The translations under genes were made by a program, and so were the position numbers. From NCBI RefSeq assembly GCF_001494595.1, contig NZ_LN929908.1, positions 186,001 through 250,000 of the forward strand: 64,000 nt of DNA. The letters are read 5' to 3'. The stretch is from Mycobacterium sp. M26 (GTDB lineage Bacteria; Actinomycetota; Actinomycetes; Mycobacteriales; Mycobacteriaceae). The notes beneath the pieces were generated by a model. The model was not told where the DNA came from and did no database searches. It was given only the letters and a program-made list of their open reading frames with translations. Positions 1-7,894 of the stretch are shown here, piece after piece (within the stretch, counting starts at the first letter, position 1; each line of letters starts with the position of its first letter).

Positions 1-270
1 GCCCGGGTCACCGGGGGTGGAGAACTCCACACCGCCGCTGCCGCCCGGGCTGGGGGTCGGGTAGTTGCCGCCCGGCGCGTTCGGGACCAACTCCGGGGTG
101 CACTCGCCGATGTAGATGTCCTCGACCTCACCGGCGGGGCATGCGATCGCGGGGCCCGCCGGGGCGTGCGAGGGCAGAGCCACGAACGCAGCCGCCGGAG
201 CGGCTGCGATCGCGATGCTCAACCCTCCCGCGAGGAGGATGCGTCGGCCGACAGAGGAGGAGTTCGCCAT
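1..270 (-). CDS. Small secreted protein, C-terminus cut by window edge
   Basis: The minus-strand frame opens at an ATG (268-270) and stays open through all 90 codons to base 1, so the gene continues beyond the window. The N-terminus is a signal peptide: a short polar start with two Arg at residues 9-10, a hydrophobic Ala/Leu stretch to about residue 30, then an Ala-rich cleavage region. The mature part is Pro/Gly-rich with two Cys around residues 43 and 57. It shares the phrase EFSTPGD / AFSTPGD and the order of features with the gene at 323-679, so the two are tandem paralogues. Function unknown; probably an exported, disordered mycobacterial protein. Confidence 0.75.
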   Translation of the reverse strand, partial: MANSSSVGRRILLAGGLSIAIAAAPAAAFVALPSHAPAGPAIACPAGEVEDIYIGECTPELVPNAPGGNYPTPSPGGSGGVEFSTPGDPG

Positions 271-322
271 ACTTCACACTTCCTAGAGAAGGACGACGGA
301 GTACCGCTGCCGGCGCTCCGTT

Positions 323-679
323 TTACGGACTGGACGAGATGGTCGAGTGGGGCTCCACGACCGGAGCCTGCTGCTCTTCCTGCAATCCTATGCACTGACC
401 GGTGTTTGCGCCTGTGCAAGGGATGCCCTGGACCTCGGGAACGCTGTTCGTGTCGCCCGGGGTGGAGAAGGCGACGTCGCCCGGCTGGGTCTCCGGCGGC
501 GCGGGCAGGCAGCCGACGCCTTCGGTGTTCACGACCTCGCCCGGGGCACATTCGGCAACGGCCGGAGCCGGGCCGGTGGTCGGGACGGTGAAAGCAGCCA
601 CCGCCGGAGCGGCTGCGACTGCGAGCGCGAAGCCGCCGGCCAGGGCCAGGCGTCGCGCCGAATACTTCAAGGTAGCCAT
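323..679 (-). CDS. Small secreted protein, paralogue of the edge gene
   Basis: 118 residues. A signal peptide spans roughly residues 1-29 (basic start, Leu/Ala-rich core, A-x-A-type end). The mature protein is rich in Pro, Glu and Thr with four Cys near residues 44, 57, 89 and 96, which could form disulfides outside the cell. It lies 52 bp upstream of its paralogue on the same strand, so the pair may be cotranscribed. A GAAAG purine run sits a few bases upstream of the ATG. No enzymatic motif is visible. Its export is a confident inference; its job is not known. Confidence 0.75.
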   Translation of the reverse strand: MATLKYSARRLALAGGFALAVAAAPAVAAFTVPTTGPAPAVAECAPGEVVNTEGVGCLPAPPETQPGDVAFSTPGDTNSVPEVQGIPCTGANTGQCIGLQEEQQAPVVEPHSTISSSP

Positions 680-1155
680 GATGGTGCTTTCTACTCGGTT
701 TGCTGAGCGGCTGTGTGAAAGCAGTGTATGGCTGCCTTCCCCCGACCGCAGTTGTTCGGGAGTTTTATCGCCCGTAACCTGACGTGCGTTACACCGGGGT
801 CAATAAATTTCGACGCAATTCCCTGGCCCTTTGGTGCCGTCACAAAAGTAGCTCTGAACAAGGCATATCCGAATGTGGCGAGCGCGTCTTCGCGATCGTC
901 CCCGGGCGCGAATTCCGTTTTCGCCCCTCGCGAAATGTGGCTTCGAGGCAATTTCAGGGGTGCTTTACCGCCTGTGGTAGGAGGTGCTGGCGGGGCTTCA
1001 GAGGCTGCCCCGGCCGCTCTGTTTCAGCCTTCAAATTGTTCGCTGTGGGCGATCCTGCAGCGCGCTCGGGTAGCGGTGGGACGGCCTCTTTTCGCCAACG
1101 GTCCGTCATGGTTCGATACGTAGAACTTGTTCCAGTTTTGTGTGAGGAGTGCGGC
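680..1155. other. Intergenic region, 476 bp, between divergent genes
   Basis: No convincing gene is seen here. Frames that cross it read through from or into neighbours without a start context. It holds a small hairpin (TTTCGC / GCGAAA, 919-935), a KstR-like box at 1121-1134, and a GAGGAG ribosome binding site at 1144-1149 for the SDR gene. The rest is probably the two divergent promoters. Confidence 0.6.
1121..1134. promoter_or_regulatory. KstR-like operator
   Basis: TAGAACTTGTTCCA matches the published mycobacterial KstR pattern TnnAACnnGTTnnA at every fixed position. It lies 21 bp before the GTG of the SDR gene, where a repressor would block transcription. A near copy lies at 28701-28714 upstream of adhB. 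Binding by KstR is inference. Confidence 0.5.
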
Positions 1156-1986
1156 GTGCAGCTCTCGTTCGAAGATCGGACGTACCTGGTCACTGGTGGT
1201 GGCAGCGGAATCGGCAAGGGGGTTGCAGAAGGTCTGGCCAAGGCGGGCGCGCGGGTCCTGATCGTCGGCCGCGGCGCCGACCGGCTGGCCGCGACCGCCG
1301 ACGAGATCAAGGCCAACGCCCCGGCCGGCGATGTCCGGTACCAGTCCACCGACGTCACCAACGAGGACCAGGTGGCCGCTGCGGTGGAGGCGGCGACCAG
1401 CTGGAACGGCCGGCTGCACGGTGTCGTGCACTGCGCGGGCGGTTCGCAGACCATCGGGCCGATCACCCAGATGGACTCCGAGGCCTGGCGGGCGACGGTC
1501 GACCTCAACATCAACGGTTCGATGTACGTGCTCAAGCACTCCGCCCGCGAGATGGTGCGTGGCGGCGGTGGCTCCTTCGTGGGAATCTCCTCGATCGCAT
1601 CCAGCAACACCCACCGCTGGTTCGGGCCGTACGGCGTCACCAAGTCGGGTCTGGATCACCTGGTGAAGCTGGCCGCCGATGAACTCGGCGCGTCGTGGGT
1701 GCGGGTCAACGGCATCCGGCCCGGTCTGATCCGCACCGAGCTGGTCCAGTTGGTGCTCGATTCCCCGGAGATCAGCGGCGACTACGCCGAATGCACCCCG
1801 CTGCCGCGGCCCGGCGAGGTGGAGGACGTCGCCAACACGGCGCTGTTCCTGCTCAGCGATGCCGCCCAGTGGGTCACTGGGCAGATCATCGGGGTCGACG
1901 GCGGGCAGAGCCTGCGCCGCGGCCCGGACTACTCGGCCATGCTGGAGCCCGCGTACGGCGCCGACGGTCTGCGCGGCGTCGTCTAG
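1156..1986 (+). CDS. Short-chain dehydrogenase/reductase (Rv3485c-type)
   Basis: 276 residues, NAD(P)-dependent oxidoreductase of the classical SDR type. The Rossmann glycine motif TGGGSGIG lies near residues 13-20, NNAG is replaced by CAGG near 96-99, and the catalytic Ser and YxxxK (YGVTK) lie near 143 and 156-160. The GTG start was chosen because GAGGAG sits 6 bp upstream and the protein begins just before the first beta strand; a longer frame upstream lacks a ribosome site. Its pairing with a convergent cpsA matches M. tuberculosis Rv3485c-Rv3484. The KstR-like box at 1121-1134 suggests lipid or sterol-responsive control. Substrate unknown. Its TAG overlaps the stop codon of cpsA. Confidence 0.85.
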   Translation: MQLSFEDRTYLVTGGGSGIGKGVAEGLAKAGARVLIVGRGADRLAATADEIKANAPAGDVRYQSTDVTNEDQVAAAVEAATSWNGRLHGVVHCAGGSQTIGPITQMDSEAWRATVDLNINGSMYVLKHSAREMVRGGGGSFVGISSIASSNTHRWFGPYGVTKSGLDHLVKLAADELGASWVRVNGIRPGLIRTELVQLVLDSPEISGDYAECTPLPRPGEVEDVANTALFLLSDAAQWVTGQIIGVDGGQSLRRGPDYSAMLEPAYGADGLRGVV

Positions 1987-3560
1987 TTGACACAGGGGAT
2001 GCCGCCGCCGTCGATCGGCTTGCCCTGATCCGGCGTCGGCGTCGTCGTCATCCCGTACCAGCCCTGCGTGGTGCTGGATTCGGCCACTTCCTCGGTCACG
2101 GGTTGTTCGGTCGGCACGTCGTAGCCGTCGCCGAGGATCACCCGGATGTGGTCGGCGGCCAGCGTGCTGTTGAGCTGCGGCGCGTTGTCGATCCCGAGCA
2201 CCGTGGCCACTGACTGCGCGTCCGTCTGGCCGCCGGGTCCGTAGGTGACCACGGTGTCGACGGGTTCGCCGGATTCGCGGTCGCGGACTTCTTCGACGGT
2301 GAACTCCTTCGTGCCGAGCAACGCAGCGGCCTGCGACGCCAGGCCTGAGGTCTCGCTGGCGTTGACCACGGTGATCGACGTGAGGGGATTGGCCGGCGGA
2401 AGTGGTTGCGCTGCACCCGTTGTCGCGGCCGTGGTGGTCGTCGTGCCGGTCCCGATGGCGTTGGCGATCTCCGCGCGGATCTTCACCGGGTCGATGATGT
2501 TGACGTCCTGGCCGTTGATGTTGTCGTAGCGCACCACGGGCAGGGTGCGGAACTCGACGTCACCGCCGGCCAGTGCGGCCATCCGGCGGAACTGGTCTTC
2601 ACCCCAGCCTTCGGACAGCACGATGTCCTTGCGGGCCACGTCCATCAGCCGCCGGAACTTATCGATATCGGTGAACGAGCCGGATTGCTGCAGTTCGTGC
2701 ATCACCGACAACAGGAAGGCCTGCTGGCGGTGGGTGCGGTCCAGGTCGCCGTTCTCCAGGCCGTGGCGCTGCCGGACGAACGCCAGCGCCTGGGCCGCGT
2801 CGAGTCGTTGCCGGCCCGCGGGGAAGTCCGCGCCCGAATAGTCGTCGTGGACGGCGTGATTCAGGCAGACCTCGACGCCGCCGAGACTCTCGGCGAGATC
2901 GTAGAAGCCCGCGAGGTTCACTTCGGCGAAGTAGTCGATGGGCTGGCCGGTCAGATTGCGGACCGCCCGCAGGGTGGCCTTGCGGCCCGCTTCCCGGCCG
3001 GCCTTCTCCAGCTCCGCGCGGTCCTCGACACCTTCGTCGACGAGTTTCTGCTCGGTCTGGAACTTGGTCAGCCCGTACGCCTCTTTGATCTTGATGTGGT
3101 CGTAGCCCTTGATCCCGGTGACCGCCACGTAGTCGTCGCGCGGGATGGAGAACGCCACCACCCGGTCGTCGGCGCCGATGTGGACCAGGATGAGGGTGTT
3201 GGTGTTGTAGCCGCCCGCGTCGGAGTCGCCGGCATGCAACTTGTCCAGCACCTCATCGGGCAGTTCGTTGCCGTCCTGGTCCTTGCGGGAGTCCAGACCG
3301 ATCAACAGGATGTTCATCGCCCCGCCGGTGGACCGCGGCTCATCGGAGCCCAGCGCGCGCGAGATGGTGATGCCGCCGAGCAGTCCGTGCGCCTGCGAGT
3401 AGGCCACGCCGGTAGCCATCACGACCAGCACCGATACCAGGCCCACCAGGGTTCGGCGCAGGAGGCGCACCGCCCGCCGGGCCGGGGCCGGGCCGCCACC
3501 GCGATGGCGGCCGTGGCGGTTGCCCGCAGCGGCCGCCGGCGCAGGCGGCGTCGGATTCAT
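1983..3560 (-). CDS. cpsA: LytR-CpsA-Psr (LCP) family cell-wall ligase
   Basis: 525 residues. A Pro/Ala/Arg-rich cytoplasmic N-terminus of about 35 residues precedes one membrane helix (about 37-54). The extracytoplasmic LCP domain follows, with LLIGLDSR near 83-90 and the FSIPRDD phosphate-binding segment. The last 130 residues form a LytR_C domain and a Pro/Thr-rich tail. LCP enzymes attach polyprenyl-phosphate-linked glycans to the wall; in mycobacteria they join arabinogalactan to peptidoglycan. The ATG at 3560 is chosen because upstream codons are unlike an N-terminus. Among LCP paralogues, synteny with the neighbouring SDR points to CpsA (Rv3484 type) rather than Lcp1. Confidence 0.85.
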   Translation of the reverse strand: MNPTPPAPAAAAGNRHGRHRGGGPAPARRAVRLLRRTLVGLVSVLVVMATGVAYSQAHGLLGGITISRALGSDEPRSTGGAMNILLIGLDSRKDQDGNELPDEVLDKLHAGDSDAGGYNTNTLILVHIGADDRVVAFSIPRDDYVAVTGIKGYDHIKIKEAYGLTKFQTEQKLVDEGVEDRAELEKAGREAGRKATLRAVRNLTGQPIDYFAEVNLAGFYDLAESLGGVEVCLNHAVHDDYSGADFPAGRQRLDAAQALAFVRQRHGLENGDLDRTHRQQAFLLSVMHELQQSGSFTDIDKFRRLMDVARKDIVLSEGWGEDQFRRMAALAGGDVEFRTLPVVRYDNINGQDVNIIDPVKIRAEIANAIGTGTTTTTAATTGAAQPLPPANPLTSITVVNASETSGLASQAAALLGTKEFTVEEVRDRESGEPVDTVVTYGPGGQTDAQSVATVLGIDNAPQLNSTLAADHIRVILGDGYDVPTEQPVTEEVAESSTTQGWYGMTTTPTPDQGKPIDGGGIPCVN

Positions 3561-3699
3561 GATCGCCAGTATGAGGTCAGTTGCTGCGGGCGTCCCAGCT
3601 AGTCCTGCCTGCTTCCGCCGCGAACGCCCTCCGCACGTGGTCCGCTCAAGTACGCTCCTGCCCAGATCAGGGCTTTGCAGAGAGCGGGAAGGCGTCACT

Positions 3700-4002
3700 A
3701 TGGGGACGGTCGCGCGCTGCTGGACAGCGGCATTTCTCACAGGCGGGGTACTGGGCGCCGGACTGTCTGCCGCCGCACCTGCGGCAGCCGAGTGCGTGAA
3801 CTCCGGCGGGGCCACGGTGTGTGCGCAGGGCCAGGTCCGCGGCAGCGGCCAGCCGCCACCGCCGACCGCGGGTCCGTACGTGCCCTACCCCTGCGACTAC
3901 GACCCGTACTGCTCCGACGGCGGGCTGTCGATCATCCTCGACCCGGGCTGGGGCGGCGGCGGGAACAACCGGCCGATCCTGCCCCGGCCCACTCCGCGGT
4001 AG
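3700..4002 (+). CDS. Small secreted Gly/Pro-rich protein
   Basis: 100 residues. A signal peptide covers about residues 1-28, ending in an Ala-rich AAPAAA-E cleavage site. The mature protein has four Cys (two near 30 and 38, two in the PCDYDPYC segment near 67-74), followed by a Gly-rich stretch and a Pro-rich end. A strong GGGAAGG ribosome site at 3686-3692 fixes the ATG at 3700. It is divergent from cpsA, 139 bp apart. It resembles the many short exported mycobacterial proteins without known function. Confidence 0.7.
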   Translation: MGTVARCWTAAFLTGGVLGAGLSAAAPAAAECVNSGGATVCAQGQVRGSGQPPPPTAGPYVPYPCDYDPYCSDGGLSIILDPGWGGGGNNRPILPRPTPR

Positions 4003-4023
4003 CGCCGACTCCACACACCGCTA

Positions 4024-4043
4024 TGCTGAGCATGTGCTTAGCA
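4024..4043. promoter_or_regulatory. Tandem palindromic operator, copy A
   Basis: Two 9-bp palindromes, TGCTGAGCA (4024-4032) and TGCTTAGCA (4035-4043), have centres 11 bp apart. They lie 22 bp before the start of the molybdenum hydroxylase M subunit. The same GCTNAGC pair at the same 11-bp spacing precedes the L subunit gene (7824-7841). Confidence 0.65.
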
Positions 4044-4065
4044 TGACCTGTCGCGGTGGGCTGCG

Positions 4066-4941
4066 GTGAAGCCGGCGCCGTTCGATTACCACCGGCCCGC
4101 CAGTGCCGCCGAGGCCGCGCAGATGCTCGCCGACTTCGGTGACGACGCCAAGCTGCTCGGTGGCGGTCAGAGCCTGGTGCCGATGCTCGCGATGCGGCTG
4201 GCCTTCTTCGACAACCTCATCGACATCTCCCGCCTCGACGAGATCCGGGGGATCCGGCGCGACGGGGATGAGCTCTGGATCGGTGGCGGCACCACTCATG
4301 CCACGGTCGGGGCCGACGAGCAGGTGCGCTCCGCGGTGCCGCTGCTGACCCGCGCCACCCCGTTCATCGGCCATTTTCAGATTCGCAGCCGCGGCACGCT
4401 GGGCGGGTCGATCGCGCATGCCGACCCGGCCGCCGAGTATCCGGCGGTCGCGATGGCCCTGGACGCCGAGATGGAAGCGCTCTCTGCATCCGGTGTCCGG
4501 CGCATTCCCGCCGCCGACTTCTTCAGCGGGGTCTGGGAGACGACCATGGCACCCGACGAGGTACTCGTCGGCGTCCGGTTCCCGGTGTGGTCGGGCCGGT
4601 GCGGCTTCGCCGTCCGTGAATTCGCCCGCCGGCACGGCGATTTCGCCATCGCCGGTGCAGTAGTGGCCGTCGAACTCGACACCGACGACACCATCCGGCG
4701 CTGCGCCATCGGCCTGCTGGCGCTCAGCGCCACGCCGCGGCGCGCATCGGCTGCCGAGGCGGCGGTCACCGGCCGCCCCGTCGGCGACATCGATTCCGGT
4801 GAACTCGGTGAGCTCGCGATGGCCGGGCTCGAGGACATCCCCGCCGACCTGCAGGGCTCAGTGGACTATCGACGACGGGTCGGCGCAGCGATGACCGCCC
4901 AGGCGTGGCAGGCGGCCGTCAAGGAGGCACTCGATGCATGA
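4066..4941 (+). CDS. Molybdenum hydroxylase FAD-binding (medium) subunit
   Basis: 291 residues, medium (FAD) subunit of the xanthine dehydrogenase / CO dehydrogenase family; it passes electrons from the 2Fe-2S clusters to FAD. Visible motifs are GGQSLVPML near 33-41 and TLGGSIAHADPAAEYP near 109-124, which bind FAD, with a C-terminal CO-dehydrogenase flavoprotein domain. It starts with GTG at the KPAPFDYHRP segment typical of the family. The last 8 bp overlap the S subunit gene, so the pair is translationally coupled. It lies under operator copy A. The substrate is not CO by the active-site motif of the L subunit (5462-7789). Confidence 0.88.
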   Translation: MKPAPFDYHRPASAAEAAQMLADFGDDAKLLGGGQSLVPMLAMRLAFFDNLIDISRLDEIRGIRRDGDELWIGGGTTHATVGADEQVRSAVPLLTRATPFIGHFQIRSRGTLGGSIAHADPAAEYPAVAMALDAEMEALSASGVRRIPAADFFSGVWETTMAPDEVLVGVRFPVWSGRCGFAVREFARRHGDFAIAGAVVAVELDTDDTIRRCAIGLLALSATPRRASAAEAAVTGRPVGDIDSGELGELAMAGLEDIPADLQGSVDYRRRVGAAMTAQAWQAAVKEALDA

Positions 4942-5416
4942 GCGTTCTATCCGGTTGTCCATCAACGGAACTCCCGCTGAAGCCAGCGTCGAACCGCGAA
5001 TGACGCTGGCCGACTTCCTGCGTGAGCGGTGCGGACTGACCGGCACCCACCTCGGCTGCGAACACGGCGTGTGCGGCGCCTGCACCGTGCTGCTCGACGG
5101 CGCCGCCGTGCGGTCCTGTCTGGTGTTCGCGGTCCAGGCGGACGGGGCGCAGGTGTGCACCGTCGAGGGTGTGGCCGGTCCCGACGGGGAGCTGTCCCCG
5201 GTGCAGGCGGCGCTGCGGGATTGCCACGGCCTGCAGTGTGGTTTCTGCACGCCCGGTTTCGTCATGTCGATCACCGCACTGCTGCGCGACAACCCGCACC
5301 CCACCGACGAGGAGATCCGCGACGGGCTGTCCGGCAACTTCTGCCGGTGCACGGGCTACCAGGGCATCGTCAATGCCGTTCGGCTGGCGGCGAATTCGGC
5401 CGACAGCGGGCATTGA
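4934..5416 (+). CDS. Molybdenum hydroxylase 2Fe-2S (small) subunit
   Basis: 160 residues. The plant-type cluster ligands are C42, C47, C50 and C62; the second cluster ligands are C102, C105, C137 and C139 in the CGFCTPG and CRCTGY motifs. It carries electrons from the molybdenum centre to FAD. A perfect AAGGAGG ribosome site (4921-4927) inside the M subunit gene directs the ATG at 4934. It is followed 45 bp later by the convergent end of the L subunit gene. Length and motifs are normal for a CoxS-type protein. Confidence 0.92.
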   Translation: MHERSIRLSINGTPAEASVEPRMTLADFLRERCGLTGTHLGCEHGVCGACTVLLDGAAVRSCLVFAVQADGAQVCTVEGVAGPDGELSPVQAALRDCHGLQCGFCTPGFVMSITALLRDNPHPTDEEIRDGLSGNFCRCTGYQGIVNAVRLAANSADSGH

Positions 5417-5461
5417 GACCGCACTGAGGGCGGCGCCCCGGGCGGTGCTCTCAGTGCCAAC

Positions 5462-7789
5462 TCAACGCGAGTGCGCCCGGCCTGCCGCCTCGATCAGCGC
5501 GACGATCTGCGCCGGGGTGGCCGGCAGCCGGGTGATCGTCACCCCCAGCGGTGCCAGCGCGTCATTGATCGCGTTGATCACCGCGGGTGTCGAGCCGATG
5601 GCCCCGCCCTCGCCGCAGCCTTTGTAACCTCCGACGCCGGGGCTGGGTACCTCGATGTGGCCGTACTCGATGGGCGGCACGTCGCTGGCGGTGGGCAGTA
5701 GATAGTCGACGAACGTGGTGGCCAACGGGTTTCCGTCATCGTCGTAGACAAGGTGTTCGAGCAGCGCCCCGCCGATGCCCTGCACGGTGCCGCCGGCGAT
5801 CTGGCCTTCGACGATGTTCGGGTTGATCATCGGGCCGACGTCCTCGCTGACGATGTAGCGGGTCAGCGTCACCCGGCCGGTGATGACGTCCACCTCGCAG
5901 GTGCAGGCGTGGGTGGCGTTGGCCCAGTGGATCGGCGTCTGCGAGGTGAACCGCGCCGTCGCCTCCAGCGTGGCCGGCATGCCCGGCGGCAGCTGCTGCG
6001 GCTCGTAGTAGGCGCGGTAGGCCAGATCCGCGAAACTGATTCTGCTGCTGGGCTCGTCGACCACGGCGGCGTGCGAGCCGGACAGCTCCACCCGGTCGGC
6101 CTCGACGCCGAGGATGTGCGCGGCGATGGCGACCAGCTGGCCGCGCACGATGGCGGCGGCCTCGCTGACCGCACCCGCGGTCATCGGCCCGCTGCGGCTG
6201 CCCTGGGTACCCGCACCATAGGGGGTGACGGCGGTATCGCCCTGGATGGTGGCGACATCGTCGATGTCGGCACCGAGCGCGTCGGCGGTGAGCTGGACGA
6301 CGGTGGTCTCGATGCTGTTGCCACTCGAGCCGCCGTTGACATAGACGTTGATGCGGCCGGTCGGCTCGATGCGGATCGTCGCGCCTTCGGTGGCCAGATG
6401 GCCGGTGGCCGCGCCAGTCGGCTCGATGTAGGCCGAGAACCCCAGCCCGATGTAGCGGCCCTGCGCCAGAGCTTCGGCCTGCTCCTTGCGGAACCCCTCG
6501 TGGTCGAGGATCTTCACCGCCTGCTCGAAGGTGTCCATCGGCGCGACATGGTCATACGGCATGCCGTTGGGGTTGACGTAGGGCATCTCGTCACCGCGCA
6601 GCAGGTTGCGGCGGCGCAACTCGACCGGGTCGATGCCCATCTTGCGGGCGGCGATATCGAGAAGGATTTCGCGCGTGAGGGTTTCGTACTGCCACGGTCC
6701 GCGGTAGGCGGCCAGCCCGCTGGTGTTGGTGAACACGGTCTGGTACTTGAAGCTGGCCCTGGGCACCCGGTAAGGGCCGGGGAAGAACATCCCGATCGCG
6801 GCCGTGGTCAAGACCGGATAGGGCGTGGGATAGGCGCCGACGTCCTGGATGAAATCGATATCGACGGCGCAGATCGATCCGTCGGCGTCGAACGCCATCC
6901 GCGCGGTGCCGTCGACGTGGCGGGCCTGGCCGGCCGACATCAGGTTCTCCCGGCGGTCCTCGATCCACTTGAGCGCGGCCGGCACCTTGCGCGCGGCGAG
7001 CAGGATGCACATGTCCTCGCGCATCGGCACGACCTTCTGACCGAACCCACCGCCGGTGTCGCGGGCGATCACCCGCACCCGCTGGGCCGGGATGCCGAGC
7101 AGCCGGGCGGCAAAGGCGCGCAGTTCATGCGGCGTCTGGGTGGACGCCCACACCGTCAATTCCTGTGCGGCAGCGACCCATTCGACGACCAGGCCGCGCG
7201 TTTCGATGGGCACCGGGACGTGGGTCTGCTGATAGATGCGTTCGGACACCACGCAGGCCGCCGCGTCGAACACCGCCTCGTCCGGCGGTGCGCCGGCCAG
7301 GCCGCCCGCCACATTGTCGGGGTAGGCGTCGTGCACCACGGCCTCGTTGCCGACGGCACGGGTGACATCGGCGATGGCGGGCAACGGGTCGTAGTCGACG
7401 TCGATGAGTTCGAGGGCATCCTCGGCGACGTAACGGTTCTCGGCGACGACGATCGCCACCGGGTCTCCGACGAATTTGACGGTGCCTTCGGCCAGTGGAG
7501 GGCGCGGGGTGTCGGGAACATCCCGGCCCGTCACCGCATGCCAGGCCTCCTTGACGTCCGGATTGAGGTCGGCCGCCGTGAAGACCGCGTGCACGCCGGG
7601 CAGTGCCAGGGCGCCCGAGACATCGATGCTGATGATCCGGGCATGTGCGAACGGGCTGCGTACGAAGCAGGCGTGCAGCATGCCGGGGCGAATCACGTCG
7701 TCGACGTAGGTCCCGTGCCCGGTGAGCAGTCGGGTGTCCTCGACCCGGGGTACCCGGGTCCCCGCATAACGGGCGGCAGGTGCGGCCAT
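5462..7789 (-). CDS. Molybdenum hydroxylase catalytic (large) subunit, CO-dehydrogenase-like
   Basis: 775 residues, binds the molybdopterin cofactor and substrate. The N-terminal a/b hammerhead domain (about 10-125) is followed by the MoCo-binding domains, with GGGFGQK in the middle and KGCGEGG near the C-terminus holding the catalytic Glu727. The active-site loop at 361-367 reads AYRGPWQ, not AYxCSFR (form I CO dehydrogenase) or AYRGAGR (form II), so another substrate is likely. The gene is inverted relative to its M and S partners, an unusual layout. Operator copy B lies 34 bp upstream. True function needs substrate data; assignment to the family is secure. Confidence 0.9.
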   Translation of the reverse strand: MAAPAARYAGTRVPRVEDTRLLTGHGTYVDDVIRPGMLHACFVRSPFAHARIISIDVSGALALPGVHAVFTAADLNPDVKEAWHAVTGRDVPDTPRPPLAEGTVKFVGDPVAIVVAENRYVAEDALELIDVDYDPLPAIADVTRAVGNEAVVHDAYPDNVAGGLAGAPPDEAVFDAAACVVSERIYQQTHVPVPIETRGLVVEWVAAAQELTVWASTQTPHELRAFAARLLGIPAQRVRVIARDTGGGFGQKVVPMREDMCILLAARKVPAALKWIEDRRENLMSAGQARHVDGTARMAFDADGSICAVDIDFIQDVGAYPTPYPVLTTAAIGMFFPGPYRVPRASFKYQTVFTNTSGLAAYRGPWQYETLTREILLDIAARKMGIDPVELRRRNLLRGDEMPYVNPNGMPYDHVAPMDTFEQAVKILDHEGFRKEQAEALAQGRYIGLGFSAYIEPTGAATGHLATEGATIRIEPTGRINVYVNGGSSGNSIETTVVQLTADALGADIDDVATIQGDTAVTPYGAGTQGSRSGPMTAGAVSEAAAIVRGQLVAIAAHILGVEADRVELSGSHAAVVDEPSSRISFADLAYRAYYEPQQLPPGMPATLEATARFTSQTPIHWANATHACTCEVDVITGRVTLTRYIVSEDVGPMINPNIVEGQIAGGTVQGIGGALLEHLVYDDDGNPLATTFVDYLLPTASDVPPIEYGHIEVPSPGVGGYKGCGEGGAIGSTPAVINAINDALAPLGVTITRLPATPAQIVALIEAAGRAHSR

Positions 7790-7823
7790 GGCTTTCGCTC
7801 CAATTCGTCGCCGTCAGGACTGC

Positions 7824-7841
7824 GCTAAGCAGTCGCTCAGC
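7824..7841. promoter_or_regulatory. Tandem palindromic operator, copy B
   Basis: GCTAAGC (7824-7830) and GCTCAGC (7835-7841), centres 11 bp apart, lie upstream of the L subunit gene and between it and the divergent DUF427 gene. Motif and spacing match copy A at 4024-4043. Confidence 0.6.
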
Positions 7842-7894
7842 AGAGCGTACCCAAGGGTCGCGGTGACGTCACCGTCGGCTCGTATCGTCGAAGG

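Noticed and set aside
784..1155. Upstream extension of the SDR reading frame by 124 codons
   Set aside because: It lacks a ribosome site, covers the KstR-like box, and the family N-terminus begins at the GTG at 1156 behind GAGGAG.
5462..7789. True carbon monoxide dehydrogenase
   Set aside because: The active-site loop is AYRGPWQ, not the form I or form II motif.
5753..7828. Large plus-strand frame opposite the molybdenum hydroxylase L gene
   Set aside because: No domain pattern and composition typical of antisense to GC-rich coding DNA; the minus strand encodes a complete known family.
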